Numbered from the stretch's first letter, positions 1 to 8,773 are shown. The stretch: 64,000 bases of DNA from Deinococcus metallilatus (GCF_004758605.1 NZ_CP038511.1:124001-188000); one strand, 5' to 3'. A program made the numbers and translations. The notes: generated from the letters alone by a model not told the origin.

Positions 1-129
1 GCTCATCAGGCCGCCCGACTGGAGAAGGTCGGTGAGGCTCCCCAGGTCCTGGGCATGAGCCGTTGACGGCAGGGCGAGGCTGAGCGCAACGCCGAGGGTC
101 AAGAACCGGCGAAAGGGTGCCCGGGTCAC
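1..129 (-). CDS. Secreted protein at VirB5/TrbJ position, 3' part outside the window
   Basis: Only the first 43 codons lie in the window; the frame runs off the left edge. A GTG start at 129 follows GGGGAGG at good spacing. The peptide begins with a basic stretch and a hydrophobic core ending in an Ala-x-Ala type site (STAHA), then QDLGSLTDLL, so it should be exported. It is the gene after the VirB4-like ATPase in the same direction, the place where T4SS operons often encode a VirB5/TrbJ-type protein. That assignment is by position only, because no family motif is visible in so short a piece. Confidence 0.6.
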   Translation of the reverse strand, partial: MTRAPFRRFLTLGVALSLALPSTAHAQDLGSLTDLLQSGGLMS

Positions 130-242
130 CGGCGGCCTCCCCGCGGGGAAGTCCGTGCTCCGGGCAGGGGTCCCTGCAAGCTGCCTTTCCTGGAGGAGGG
201 CTTCGCTCTCGGAACCGGACACGTGAGGGGTGGCGGAAGTGT

Positions 243-2912
243 TCATGCGACTTTCCTCCTGGTCCGGATTTCTGCGGCGAGTTGCAAGATGGCCTCGGTG
301 CGTCCACCGAGCCGTTGGGTGTACGTCTGCCGCCTGGTCTTCTCCTCGTCCTGGGTGGTCACCGTCCAGAGCTTTTCCGGGCTCATCCAGAGCTGCACCA
401 CGTCCCCGACATGCACGTTGTCGGCGACTTTTTGCAGCACGAGGTACTCGCCCATCACGCCGGGCCGCAACGTCAAGGAGGCCGCGAGTTCGGCGACCTT
501 GTCCGACAGATGCATGACCTCCTGAAGCCCCGCGAGCTCGCCCGCGCCCAGGGCGCTCATCACCACCCAGGCGCTGTTGTTGATCAGGCCGCCCAATTTC
601 TCGAAGTCCTTCACGTCCTGTGAGGTGCCCACCGGAATCATGCCCAGGCTGCGGCCGGTCTTGAACCAGCGGTTCACGAGCTGCTCCAGTTCAGGGATGT
701 GGGCCAGCACGCCCAACTCCTCGAAGATGCCGATCTTCGTTCCGGCGGTGCGGGCCGCCTGCTGGAACATGAACTCGCCGATGAGCAGGATGCCCAGCGC
801 CCGGAGGGTGGGGTCGTTGTACATGCTGGACACGTCGAAGGTCACGCACGAAGCGCCCGACTCCACGGTGGTCCAGCCGTCCAGAAACTCGCCCAGGACG
901 CCGCCCTGCCCCGCGAGGTAGGACTGGAACAACGCGGTGAGACTGTCGCGAATCTGGAGGAAGTGCGGCTTGTCGTGAATGCCTTCGGAGCCGATGCGGC
1001 TGAGGGTGCTCAACACCTGCACGAAGTCGCGCAGGCGGCCGCCCATGTACACCTCGCGGTACTCGCCGACCTTCTCCGGGTCCGGAACCCGGCGTGACTT
1101 GAGCAGGAAGAACTGCTGCAGGGCGGCTTCCAACACCGCCTGATGCAGGCGGTCCGGGACCAGGTCCAGGGTGCGGAACACCGCGATGATGAAGGCCGTC
1201 TTCTCCGGGCCGGGCTGGTCCTCGCCGGGGGTGGGGTCGAAGATGTTGATCCTCACCGGGCGCCCGTCGGGGAGTCGGGCGGTTGCGCTGATGGAAATTA
1301 CCTGCCCGCGCAACGACCAGGTGGTCTCCTCATAGTCGTGCTTGGGGTCGAGGATGAAGGCCCGCACGCCCGGGGGCACCATGCTCAGCAGCAGGTTCAT
1401 GTTCCACACGCTCTTGCCGCCGCCGGACTGGCCGATCACCATCATCCCGAAGTTCGTCCCGCCCTTTTTCGGGTTCAGTCCGGTCAGCCCCCCGTGGCGG
1501 TTGCGCAGGGGAATCATGGGGTCCAGGGTCCCCATCCAGGGGCTGACCTTGGGGAAGGCGTCGGCAACGTTGGAACAGTGGCCCTTGACGCGGTGGATGG
1601 TGAGCTGCCGTGAGAAGGGCATCACGTCGAAAAAGGTCCGCCGCAACTGCTCATTGCTGATGATGGCGTGCGCCCCCTGCATCAGCGAGTACTCGCTGCG
1701 GGTCTTTTCCAGCATCTCCGTGAGTTCCTCGCGCGTGCGGGCATACAGCACCGTCGTGAAGCCCAGGCGCCAGAAATGCTTTCCCCGGTACTCGGCCTCG
1801 TGAATGGCCTCTCGCGCCTTGCGCGCCTTCGCGCTGGTCCCCTCCCCGGCCCGCATGACCAGGCTGTCGACCATACCCTCGAGTTCCTCCACAGCGGTGT
1901 CGAGCCTGGCCTTCTCGGTCCCCTGCTGGAGGTGCTCGAAATCCACCATCACGTAGAAGTGCTTGTTCTGCAGCGCTTCCAGCAAGTGGTCGATAATGTG
2001 CACTCCGGTTCCGCTGCCGCCTTTGCCGATGCTGATGGCCCCGATCAGTCGGTCACCCATCGTGAGGTACCCGGGGTGGTCGGTGCCGATCTCGGTCTCC
2101 GCCACCTGGTAGCGGGTGGTCAGGGTGGCGGCCGAGCGGTCCTTTTTCAGATCGTCCGGGTCGAAGTCACGGAAGTCCAGTTGGGAGGTGAAGGCCGGCG
2201 GATGGGCGGCGGCCAGGTTCCCGTTGAGGTACCTCCAGATCAGCCACTTGATCTCGCGGTTGCTCATCACCGTGGGGCTCAGGCCCAGCCCTTCCAGCCG
2301 GTGCAGGAGGTTGGTGCGCTTCCGGCGAACCAGGGCCATCTGTGCGCGATACTCGGCCTCGGTGGGTGGCACGTCCTTGGGACGCTTCGGCACGTTGACG
2401 TAAAAGGTCAGGAAGAACCGGGTGACGGTGATCTCCCCGCGCAGCCGAGCACCCCGCAGGTCCTCGTGCTCGGCCTCCATGATCCGGTGGAGCAGGGGGT
2501 CGGGCGTGGTGGCCCGCTGCCCCTGGAGGAAGTACTCCACAAAGGCCTCGGGAGCGGGCACGCGTTCGACGATCAGGCGCCCGCCCTCGCCCATCGGGAC
2601 CGCCTGATTGAGCATCACGCGGATGCCCTCGGAGAGAGCCTGCGCGCGGGCGAAGTCCACCTGCGCGGCGGTCGCCGGCTGAATCTCGAACCCGAACCAC
2701 AGCCGCTCGCCCCCGCGCAGGAACACGGCACCGTCGTCGGGCTCGGCCCAGGGCAACTGCTCGATCAGGCTCTTGCCGGAGACCGGCCGCGCAACCCGTG
2801 CAGGCTTTCTGACCTTCGCGGACGACACCCGGGCGGGCTTCTGGACGGGCGCCTCTGGGGAGGGCCTGTTCAGGAAATGGGTCAGAACCTTGGAGAGCAT
2901 GGCGGGCATCAT
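243..2912 (-). CDS. virB4: VirB4/TraC-like conjugation ATPase
   Basis: This 889-residue protein has the size and layout of VirB4 ATPases, which energise type IV secretion from the inner membrane. A Walker A motif (GQSGGGKS) sits near residue 495, followed by FILDPKHDYE. An acidic strand IGIFEELGVL near 725 fits Walker B and is followed by the helical segment NRWFKTGRSLGM and a conserved-looking GTSQD. The ATG at 2912 overlaps the end of the virB3-like gene (ATGA). A leaderless promoter of the shared family would instead start translation at the in-frame ATG at 2900. It is the third gene of a virB2-virB3-virB4 operon. Confidence 0.88.
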   Translation of the reverse strand: MMPAMLSKVLTHFLNRPSPEAPVQKPARVSSAKVRKPARVARPVSGKSLIEQLPWAEPDDGAVFLRGGERLWFGFEIQPATAAQVDFARAQALSEGIRVMLNQAVPMGEGGRLIVERVPAPEAFVEYFLQGQRATTPDPLLHRIMEAEHEDLRGARLRGEITVTRFFLTFYVNVPKRPKDVPPTEAEYRAQMALVRRKRTNLLHRLEGLGLSPTVMSNREIKWLIWRYLNGNLAAAHPPAFTSQLDFRDFDPDDLKKDRSAATLTTRYQVAETEIGTDHPGYLTMGDRLIGAISIGKGGSGTGVHIIDHLLEALQNKHFYVMVDFEHLQQGTEKARLDTAVEELEGMVDSLVMRAGEGTSAKARKAREAIHEAEYRGKHFWRLGFTTVLYARTREELTEMLEKTRSEYSLMQGAHAIISNEQLRRTFFDVMPFSRQLTIHRVKGHCSNVADAFPKVSPWMGTLDPMIPLRNRHGGLTGLNPKKGGTNFGMMVIGQSGGGKSVWNMNLLLSMVPPGVRAFILDPKHDYEETTWSLRGQVISISATARLPDGRPVRINIFDPTPGEDQPGPEKTAFIIAVFRTLDLVPDRLHQAVLEAALQQFFLLKSRRVPDPEKVGEYREVYMGGRLRDFVQVLSTLSRIGSEGIHDKPHFLQIRDSLTALFQSYLAGQGGVLGEFLDGWTTVESGASCVTFDVSSMYNDPTLRALGILLIGEFMFQQAARTAGTKIGIFEELGVLAHIPELEQLVNRWFKTGRSLGMIPVGTSQDVKDFEKLGGLINNSAWVVMSALGAGELAGLQEVMHLSDKVAELAASLTLRPGVMGEYLVLQKVADNVHVGDVVQLWMSPEKLWTVTTQDEEKTRRQTYTQRLGGRTEAILQLAAEIRTRRKVA

Positions 2913-2931
2913 GGGCGCGGCCCAGGTTGGA
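2908..2931 (-). promoter_or_regulatory. Shared-family promoter inside virB3, ahead of virB4
   Basis: The minus strand reads TCCAACCTGG at 2931-2922, then 18 nt after the start of the element a -10 CATGAT (2913-2908). Seven nt later comes the ATG at 2900. This is the same architecture as seven other promoters in the window and suggests an internal, leaderless virB4 promoter. Confidence 0.55.
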
Positions 2932-3301
2932 CGATGTTCCGCAAGGCGCGCCGGGGCCCCTGCCTGGCCTTGACATACAGCGGCAGGGGTGTGGGGTCAT
3001 TGGTGATTTCCAGGTTCTGCGGATTGAAGAGGTAGTAGTCGCTCAAGCCCTGGAAATAGCCTCTGGGGAGCGTCTCGCTCCATCTGCGGACCCTCGGGAT
3101 CAGCACGAACCACCAGAAAAGGGCGGTGCCCAACAGCGGCGCGAGTTGGACGATGCCTGCGGCGCCCTGGAGGTACGGCTTGCTGAAATGGTCCACGAGC
3201 TGGTAGAGGACAAAGGCCACGAACACCGTCAAAAACAGGGCGTTGCGGCTCATGCCCAACCGTTCAAACTGCAGGTCGTCGAGTTGCGGCCAGTTGTTCA
3301 C
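2909..3301 (-). CDS. VirB3-like T4SS membrane protein
   Basis: This 130-residue protein starts at GTG 3301, preceded by GGAG seven nt upstream. Two hydrophobic segments lie near residues 22-36 (ALFLTVFVAFVLYQL) and 46-62 (GIVQLAPLLGTALFWWF), followed by a basic segment and a soluble tail. A small bitopic membrane protein between a VirB2-like pilin and a VirB4-like ATPase matches VirB3, which sits in the inner-membrane platform. Sequence identity to VirB3 was not testable here, so the name rests on size, topology and gene order. Its end overlaps the virB4 start by 4 nt. Confidence 0.65.
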   Translation of the reverse strand: MNNWPQLDDLQFERLGMSRNALFLTVFVAFVLYQLVDHFSKPYLQGAAGIVQLAPLLGTALFWWFVLIPRVRRWSETLPRGYFQGLSDYYLFNPQNLEITNDPTPLPLYVKARQGPRRALRNIVQPGPRP

Positions 3302-3322
3302 GGGAGGTCTCCTGAGAAAACA

Positions 3323-3348
3323 GGCCCCGGCTGCACAGGCGTGGGGCC
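3323..3348 (-). terminator. Hairpin between pilin and virB3 genes (possible attenuator)
   Basis: On the minus strand GGCCCC and GGGGCC pair around a 14-nt loop, and TGTTTTCTC follows immediately. It lies just after the pilin stop codon and before the virB3 RBS. A leaky terminator here would keep pilin mRNA more abundant than the downstream genes, but the T-tract is imperfect. Confidence 0.45.
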
Positions 3349-3369
3349 AGGTGGGGAAGGTAGGGAGGA

Positions 3370-3714
3370 TCAGCAGTTCATGCCGAAGGTGTTCATGATG
3401 GCCGTGAACTTGCTCAGCACCAGGAAGCCGATGATGCCAGCGAGGATCTGGCCGACCCCGTCCTTGCGGGTGGGGAGGAACTTGACGATGCCCCAGAGCA
3501 AAATGGCCGCACAGAACACCTTCGCGGCGACGCTGGTCTCGACGCTCTTCACGAAGGTGCAGCCCTTGCTGGTGACGTTGCCGCCGAGCGCGGTGTCGAT
3601 GGTCTGCGCCGCGGCCTGATTCAGCAGCAGGAACAGCAGGAACAGCCCGAGGCTGAAGACGAGTTCCCGGAGACCCGGGATGTACGGGCGAATGGCGTGC
3701 AGGGCGGTTTTCAT
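3370..3714 (-). CDS. VirB2/TrbC-like pilin
   Basis: The ATG at 3714 follows AAGGAG at good spacing, giving 114 residues. A long hydrophobic signal-like segment (LVFSLGLFLLFLLL) ends at NQAAAQT, a plausible signal peptidase site. The mature part has two hydrophobic helices (AAILLWGIVKFL and LAGIIGFLVLSKFTAIM) joined by a short charged loop (PTRKDG). This hairpin topology is that of VirB2/TrbC pilins, the T4SS pilus subunit. It contains three Cys residues (GCT, VFCA, MNC), which is unusual. It is first in the virB2-3-4 operon. Confidence 0.68.
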   Translation of the reverse strand: MKTALHAIRPYIPGLRELVFSLGLFLLFLLLNQAAAQTIDTALGGNVTSKGCTFVKSVETSVAAKVFCAAILLWGIVKFLPTRKDGVGQILAGIIGFLVLSKFTAIMNTFGMNC

Positions 3715-3815
3715 ATCCACTCCTTGTCCTCGGAAGCCCACGGTTGACCTCCTGCGGCACATGGTGGGTGCGGCTCAGGCTGGAAGGGGCCGCCGAGGCG
3801 CCCTGCACTCAAGCG

Positions 3816-3839
3816 TCCAACCTGGGCCGAGGTGAAGAT
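3816..3839 (+). promoter_or_regulatory. Shared-family promoter of the virB10-like gene
   Basis: TCCAACCTGGGCC starts at 3816. The -10 GAAGAT is at 3834-3839, exactly 18 nt from the element start, and the ATG follows after 6 nt at 3846, so the mRNA is probably leaderless. Confidence 0.55.
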
Positions 3840-3845
3840 GCGGCC

Positions 3846-5741
3846 ATGCAGATCGATCAGGAACGGCTGGAAGCGTTGCGGCCCAAGCTTGTGAACCACG
3901 GTGTGGACGTGGAGCACCTGCCACCTCCCGATTCGGAGGAGTGGGGAGCGCTGGTGCGTGAGCTCAACCTCAAGGACCCGGGCCTGGCGCAGGACTTCTC
4001 GGGGTTGAGATATGACCCGGACGAGCTGCTGAGCAGCGAGCTGGTCGAGCGCCAAGCCACACGCGCCACTGCACGTACGGGAGTGCTCGGCTGGCTCAAG
4101 GCCCCCTTCCAGAAGAAGACGGTCAATGGTGACAAGGCGCCCAACACGGCCCTGGTACGGAACGTGCTGCTCGGGGCGGGAGCAGTTGCGGCCGTGGCGT
4201 TCTATGTTCTGGTCCCTTCCGGAGACAAGGTCAGCGCCAGCCGGATGGCCGGGCAGCCCCCAGTGGTGCCAGCGAACGAGGGCGCCGTGGCCTCGCCGCA
4301 GACCACGCCGCCTGTCCAGAGCGATGCGGTGCCTGCCCCAGAGGACACGGTGCCCACCACCCCCATCCAACCGAGCCCCGACACACCCTCCGTGGATGCA
4401 CGGGTAGACCCGACAGGGTTGGGCGTGGAGGACGCCTCGACATCAGCGGGTCCTAGCGCTCCCGCAGTGAACCTCACTTCGGGAGAGGAGGGGACCGTAC
4501 CGACCGTCGTGGGCCCACCTATGCCGGTCGGGCCCACGACGCTGCCGTCTTCTCCGGTCGCGCCCGCACCGCATCTGAGCGCACCGATCGTCATTCGCCA
4601 GACCTCTCCCCAGAGGACGCGGCTCCAGGCCCACACGCCGAAGGACCAGGTGGTGCAGGCTCCTCCGACACTCAGCGGTTCGCGGGACACGTCGGGAAGT
4701 GGGACCACCGGCGGCGAGGCGCGTCCGTGGGCGCTGAGCGGCAGCGCCGCCCAGGGGACGTCCGGCGAGGCATCGCGCCGCTCCGGGCTGAGTTCGGCGA
4801 ACGCCAGTGCGGCAACCGCGACTCCGGAGCCCGGCGACTCTTCAAGTTCCGCCCGCTCCGGGCTAAGCAGCACGGCAGCAGCGGACCCTACTCCTCCCAG
4901 GCTCGTCAGCCTGGCCGCTGCCCAGGGAGGAGGTGTGCCCGTATCCACGGCGTCCGGCGCGCAGGAACAGAGCGACCAGCGTCCCTCGATGGCAGAGAAC
5001 AGGACCCAGGTGTTGGGGCTGCTCTCCATGCAGGGGAGTTCAACATCCGAGGGCACCACATCCTCGGGAGCAGGCACCAGTACGGCCTCCTCCTACAGTC
5101 TCAGTGGCATGACCGGGACGGGTGACACGGCGCTCCAGGGTGCCGCCGAAAGCGCGGCGGCGATCCCGGCGGCGGAAGCTCCCGCGCCTTACCCGGTGGG
5201 GCGGCCGCTGGCCGCCAAGCTGCTGGTGGGGGCTTTGGCCGTTCAGGATATGGCCATTGGTCTGCCGATTTACGCGGAGACCGAGGACGGGGCGACCTGG
5301 CGCGGAACGCCCCAACTCGACGCTCAAGGCCGGATTCAGATGACCTTCGACACCGTGTTGCAGGGGAACCGCGAGTACCCCCTGATGGCGGACGCCTACG
5401 GCCCCGACGGCTTGCCAGGAGTGCGAACGCAGGTCAAACCCACAGCCCCGAACCTCGTGTCGTCCCTGATGTCGGGCTTTTTCGGTGGCGCGAAAGCCTT
5501 CGTGGACGCGATGGTGAACCAACGGAACGTCACGGTCCAGACCGGGGTCGGCGGGACGGGCAGCGTAGTGACCTCCAGCGCCGCCAACACGCCCAACTTC
5601 TGGATGCTTACGGGCGCTGGCGCGCTGGGATCGCTGCAACTTCCCGAAGGCCAGGCTTCTCTGGTGAACGTCGCCGAATTGCCGAAGGGGACGACGCTGC
5701 AAATCGTGGTGCGCCGGAACAGTGGGGGGAATGGGCAGTAA
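3846..5741 (+). CDS. VirB10/TrbI-like T4SS channel protein
   Basis: The 631-residue product has a cytoplasmic N-terminus of about 105 residues and one transmembrane segment near 107-123 (VLLGAGAVAAVAFYVLV). A long Pro/Ser/Thr-rich low-complexity spacer reaches about residue 440, and a C-terminal beta-rich domain follows (PYPVGRPLAAKLLVG onwards, ending in TTLQIVVRR). One membrane anchor, a Pro-rich spacer and a C-terminal beta domain are the layout of VirB10/TrbI, which spans the envelope and links the ATPases to the outer-membrane pore. It is divergent from the virB2-4 operon. The start at 3846 is chosen because a leaderless promoter lies 6 nt upstream. Confidence 0.62.
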   Translation: MQIDQERLEALRPKLVNHGVDVEHLPPPDSEEWGALVRELNLKDPGLAQDFSGLRYDPDELLSSELVERQATRATARTGVLGWLKAPFQKKTVNGDKAPNTALVRNVLLGAGAVAAVAFYVLVPSGDKVSASRMAGQPPVVPANEGAVASPQTTPPVQSDAVPAPEDTVPTTPIQPSPDTPSVDARVDPTGLGVEDASTSAGPSAPAVNLTSGEEGTVPTVVGPPMPVGPTTLPSSPVAPAPHLSAPIVIRQTSPQRTRLQAHTPKDQVVQAPPTLSGSRDTSGSGTTGGEARPWALSGSAAQGTSGEASRRSGLSSANASAATATPEPGDSSSSARSGLSSTAAADPTPPRLVSLAAAQGGGVPVSTASGAQEQSDQRPSMAENRTQVLGLLSMQGSSTSEGTTSSGAGTSTASSYSLSGMTGTGDTALQGAAESAAAIPAAEAPAPYPVGRPLAAKLLVGALAVQDMAIGLPIYAETEDGATWRGTPQLDAQGRIQMTFDTVLQGNREYPLMADAYGPDGLPGVRTQVKPTAPNLVSSLMSGFFGGAKAFVDAMVNQRNVTVQTGVGGTGSVVTSSAANTPNFWMLTGAGALGSLQLPEGQASLVNVAELPKGTTLQIVVRRNSGGNGQ

Positions 5742-6345
5742 GTTCATCCCTGCCCCTGTCCGCCTGAGGCAGGTGGCGCTGGCCCTGGAGGTGGACCGGG
5801 TCCTGACCCTCGCACAGGTGGTCCGGCACTACGAGGTGCGGGAGGAGCCGGTCCTCTCGCACTTTCCGCATCGCGAGGTGCAGTTCAAGCCTCTGTCGAA
5901 CAGTTCTCCGGTCAAGAGAACCACCTTCATCGCCCGGGAGCCCGAGCGGCTGCTCTGGGAGCCCGCCTGGAGCCTGGCGCACGATGCCAGCACGGCGGAA
6001 CTCAGGCACCTGCTCGGGGCATCGCGGCAGGAGTGGGAACGGGCGCAGGGCCACGGCACTTCCCGCCCGGACGCCCTGTGGCGCAGACCGGGCGGTCAGG
6101 TCGTCGCGGTGGAGTACGACGGCGGGTACCCTCCAGCGATCACCCGTGAGAAGTTCCAGGCCTTCAGCGACCGGCGGACCTTCCAGGGCCTGGTCTGGGG
6201 CACGCCTTCCCGTGCCCGCACCGCACACCTCGCCGAGCGCCACGGCGGTGCTGGGCGGAGCTTTCTGGTCGTGGACATCACGACGACCACCGCGGCGGGA
6301 CGTGCAGCAACTGCAGCCGCGGGTGGCGGTAGGACAACCGGGTAG
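5731..6345 (+). CDS. Replication-relaxation-like protein (tentative)
   Basis: This protein of about 204 residues overlaps the end of the virB10-like gene (GTG at 5722 is an alternative start). The N-terminus could form a winged helix (VALALEVDRVLTLAQVVRHY). The middle reads RPDALWRRPG, then VAVEYDGGYPPAITREKFQAF. The order PDa, then an ExD strand, then a basic helix resembles the nuclease-like core of the replication-relaxation/MobC family found on plasmids. The last 20 residues are Ala/Thr/Gly-rich and overlap, tail to tail, 68 nt of the opposite gene. Family membership is a guess from motif order. Confidence 0.42.
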   Translation: MGSKFIPAPVRLRQVALALEVDRVLTLAQVVRHYEVREEPVLSHFPHREVQFKPLSNSSPVKRTTFIAREPERLLWEPAWSLAHDASTAELRHLLGASRQEWERAQGHGTSRPDALWRRPGGQVVAVEYDGGYPPAITREKFQAFSDRRTFQGLVWGTPSRARTAHLAERHGGAGRSFLVVDITTTTAAGRAATAAAGGGRTTG

Positions 6346-6799
6346 GGTCCGGATGGACGACGACCAGCCGGGCACGTCCGCTCAGCAGGTCCGGCTCCAG
6401 CCGCTCGACGTGCTCGCGCACACGCCTGCCGCTGTACCCCCCGCTGGTGAAGCGCCCGAGGACCGGACAGGGCGCGCCGCCCGGACCGGTCGTCACCAGG
6501 AAGATGCCCCGGCCGGGCCGCAGGTCGCGGTAGCCCGCCGCGTTGAGGGCCAGCACGGCGTCTTGCAGGTACAGGGTGTTGGCGACCACCGTCTCACTCG
6601 TGACGGCGGGGGAGACCTCCAACCACTGCCGCGCCTGCCGGGTCAACGTGAGGCCCGTACCGATGGCGGTGGGAACCCGCATGGCGAGCCCCGCTTGTTC
6701 CAACGTGTCTGTCGGGACGGGCAACAGCGCGGAACCGGGCCGCACGGCTCGCCACACGAGGAGGCGTTGCAGTGCGGCCCGAAGAGAGCCCTGGTTCAC
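6278..6799 (-). CDS. Unknown plasmid protein, possible winged helix
   Basis: This 173-residue protein starts at GTG 6799, overlapping the stop of the VirB9-like gene by 4 nt, which supports translational coupling. The N-terminal part (LRAALQRLLVWRAV) could be a DNA-binding helix. The rest alternates strands and helices (GIFLVTTGPGG, VLGRFTSGGYSGRRV, RARLVVVHPDPTRL). No family was recognised. It is last in the operon running from 9508 and ends tail to tail with the plus-strand gene at 5731-6345. Confidence 0.6.
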   Translation of the reverse strand: MNQGSLRAALQRLLVWRAVRPGSALLPVPTDTLEQAGLAMRVPTAIGTGLTLTRQARQWLEVSPAVTSETVVANTLYLQDAVLALNAAGYRDLRPGRGIFLVTTGPGGAPCPVLGRFTSGGYSGRRVREHVERLEPDLLSGRARLVVVHPDPTRLSYRHPRLQLLHVPPRWSS

Positions 6800-8037
6800 A
6801 GCGCGAGCAGGGCGCTGATCTCGAAGCCCTCCCTGCTTCCCACCACGCTTCCCGACCAGGTGAGGTGTCCGAGCACGGGCGGCAGGGGACCCTTCAGCGC
6901 GACGTCGAAGGTCAGCGTCTGTCCGGCCGGGATGACCAGCGCGCCGCTCCCACTTCCCGAAGCCTGAGCCACGTGCAGGTCTTCCCGCCTCAGGACCACG
7001 CCTGAGTCCAGCGAGTTGCTCAGCGTGAACGTCAGGACGCCCCGCTGCTTTTGCCCGGTCACCACCCAGACGCGCAGTGCCCCAGGCCCCTGGGTCCGGA
7101 TGGACACGGGAAGACGCTTGGCGGAGGGGGGCAGGACCGGAGTGGGGGCCATCCGGTCGGGTCTGGCTGGGGCAGAGGCCAGTGGTGTCGTGGCTGCGCG
7201 GGAAAGGGGGGTGGCCGGGACGGCATTGGCCGTCAGTCGGGCGGAGGGGGTGGGGGCGGGAACCGGCGGTGCCGCAACCGTACGGGTAGGAACCACCGCA
7301 GGAGCCGGGCTGGAACCCGCCCGCGTGGGACTGGCCGGGGCAGGCAGCGTCGGTGGCGTGGCCGCACGCGCGGTGGTTCTCGCGGGAGCCGGGGCGGAGG
7401 CCGCCCTGGCCGGGGTGGAAGTCGCAGCGGTCGCGGGCACACGGGCGGCTTCCCTGACGGGCGGACGGGTGGACGGGGTGATGGCCCTCCCGGCTGGCGG
7501 CGGCGTGGTGACGGGCGGGCGAACGGTGGCGGTGGTCGGGCGGCTTGGGGCTGGGGCAGACCTCACCACGGGGGTGGGCGTCGGGGCCCTGGCCTCCGCT
7601 CCCGTGCGTGGCGCCGCGCTGCCAGCGGCCCCGCACCTGGAGCCGCCTGGCGGAAGACCGGGCTTGACGATGACGCTTTTGTTCCGTCCCCCGGGTCCAG
7701 GTTGGATGGTGATGCTGAAGAGCGGGGCCCGGCCGTCCTCGGTCAGGACCAGTGCCGGAGTGCTGCCACTGGGCCCCACGACGGCGATGATCAGCCGGTT
7801 GTCCTGCAAGCGACGCTCGACGAGGCCATTGCGGGTCACGAAGGCGTCCGCCAGCTTGTCGGGAAAGGTGAGGGTCCACAGGTCACCGGGCTGCATGTCC
7901 AGCTTCCCCGGGCAGTCCTCAAGTTCGGCGAGGTAGTACGTCCGCGTGCTGCTGTTTCCCAGGTAGGGGTTGGTCGAGGCGCGGGCCCCTGCGGGCAGCA
8001 GCGCCAGGCAGGCGAGCAGGAAACGCATCCTGTTCAT
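6796..8037 (-). CDS. Secreted VirB9-like protein with Pro/Ala-rich linker
   Basis: Starts at ATG 8037 (ATGA overlap with the lipoprotein gene) with a signal peptide (RFLLACLALLPAGARA). Residues 25-130 form a beta-rich domain (GDLWTLTFPDKLADAFV, TRNGLVERR, STPALVLTEDG). This domain is clearly related to the protein at 29001-29762, which has GTLVFPEAVKDVLVTRDG. About 190 residues of Pro/Ala/Thr linker follow, then a C-terminal beta domain (GALRVWVVTGQKQRG to ISALLAL). Two beta domains joined by a linker in a secreted T4SS-cluster protein fit VirB9, which binds VirB10 in the outer pore. The VirB9 name is inferred from position and fold; the paralogy within the window is directly visible. Confidence 0.55.
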   Translation of the reverse strand: MNRMRFLLACLALLPAGARASTNPYLGNSSTRTYYLAELEDCPGKLDMQPGDLWTLTFPDKLADAFVTRNGLVERRLQDNRLIIAVVGPSGSTPALVLTEDGRAPLFSITIQPGPGGRNKSVIVKPGLPPGGSRCGAAGSAAPRTGAEARAPTPTPVVRSAPAPSRPTTATVRPPVTTPPPAGRAITPSTRPPVREAARVPATAATSTPARAASAPAPARTTARAATPPTLPAPASPTRAGSSPAPAVVPTRTVAAPPVPAPTPSARLTANAVPATPLSRAATTPLASAPARPDRMAPTPVLPPSAKRLPVSIRTQGPGALRVWVVTGQKQRGVLTFTLSNSLDSGVVLRREDLHVAQASGSGSGALVIPAGQTLTFDVALKGPLPPVLGHLTWSGSVVGSREGFEISALLAL

Positions 8038-8426
8038 TGGCCCGACCCTCCGGCCTGCCGGGTCCCCACCACGACATCGAGCACGGTCTGGCCCTGCCCC
8101 CGGCTGGAGAGGCCCTGGATGGGCAGGCTGGAACTGCCGAGGAGGGCACGCCCACTCACGCTGACCGTCATGCCGCTGGCGTCCGGGATCGCGCGGATCC
8201 CCGCGGTCTCGACTGGCAGGGGCGCGGGTGTCCCGAGGGTGACGCTCCCACTGAAGGTGGCGACGCCGACGTGTGCCGTGGCGCCGGGCGCGAGGGTGAG
8301 CGTGGAGGGCGTTACGGTCAGGGTCAGGGCCGGGACCTGGGGAGCGCCGAAGGGATTCTCGAAACCGGAGCCCACCGCCCCACACGCCGTGAGCGCGAGG
8401 GCCAGCGGGAGCAGCAATCTTTTCAT
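8034..8426 (-). CDS. Small lipoprotein of the T4SS cluster
   Basis: The chosen start is ATG 8426 (MKRLLLPLALALTACG), 8 nt after AAGGAG, giving 130 residues. LTAC is a lipobox, so Cys16 should be lipidated and the protein anchored in the envelope. The mature part is a single beta-rich domain (ALTLTVTPSTLTLAPGATA), like an Ig/BIG-type fold. A small lipoprotein directly ahead of a VirB9-like gene is the position of VirB7, which stabilises VirB9, but this one is larger than classical VirB7. Confidence 0.7.
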   Translation of the reverse strand: MKRLLLPLALALTACGAVGSGFENPFGAPQVPALTLTVTPSTLTLAPGATAHVGVATFSGSVTLGTPAPLPVETAGIRAIPDASGMTVSVSGRALLGSSSLPIQGLSSRGQGQTVLDVVVGTRQAGGSGQ

Positions 8427-8743
8427 AGCCATTCTCCTTGCAGGCACGAGCACCAGGCGCTTTTCACCCCGCCGTGCACCACCTCGGGCACAGCCTGGTC
8501 GCAGTGCGGGCAGGCCGTCAGCTCCCCCGTCGCCTCCCGGCAGAGGTAATGCGTCCGGGTCAGGCTGTCCCTGACTTCCCCCTGCGACCAGAGGACCCGC
8601 GCGAGCGCCTGCGCCTCGGGCACACCCGTAAAGGCCACGACGTGCGCCCGCAGGTGCGAGGAGAGTTCATCCTCACTCTGCAGGGCGCACTCGGTCGGCA
8701 GCAGCGGCGCTGGGCGGGTGATCCGGAGAAGCCTGGTGCTCAC
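8423..8743 (-). CDS. Small zinc-ribbon-like protein
   Basis: This 106-residue protein starts at GTG 8743, six nt after a -10 hexamer, so the mRNA is probably leaderless. The C-terminal half has CPHC and, 19 residues later, CSC, a pattern that could bind zinc. An upstream Cys (HYLCREATGE) may also take part. Its stop overlaps the lipoprotein start. No family recognised; a DNA- or protein-binding accessory role is possible. Confidence 0.68.
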   Translation of the reverse strand: MSTRLLRITRPAPLLPTECALQSEDELSSHLRAHVVAFTGVPEAQALARVLWSQGEVRDSLTRTHYLCREATGELTACPHCDQAVPEVVHGGVKSAWCSCLQGEWL

Positions 8744-8749
8744 GTCCCC

Positions 8750-8773
8750 AGCATGAGTGCGGGTCAGGTTGGA
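8750..8773 (-). promoter_or_regulatory. Shared-family promoter of the zinc-ribbon/lipoprotein/VirB9-like operon
   Basis: Minus strand: TCCAACCTGACC from 8773, 18 nt to -10 CATGCT (8755-8750), then GGGGAC and the GTG start at 8743. Confidence 0.6.

Noticed and set aside
1668..3035. 455-codon plus-strand frame opposite virB4
   Set aside because: It is the shadow of the VirB4 coding strand in GC-rich DNA: low-complexity, no motif, while the opposite frame has full ATPase motifs.
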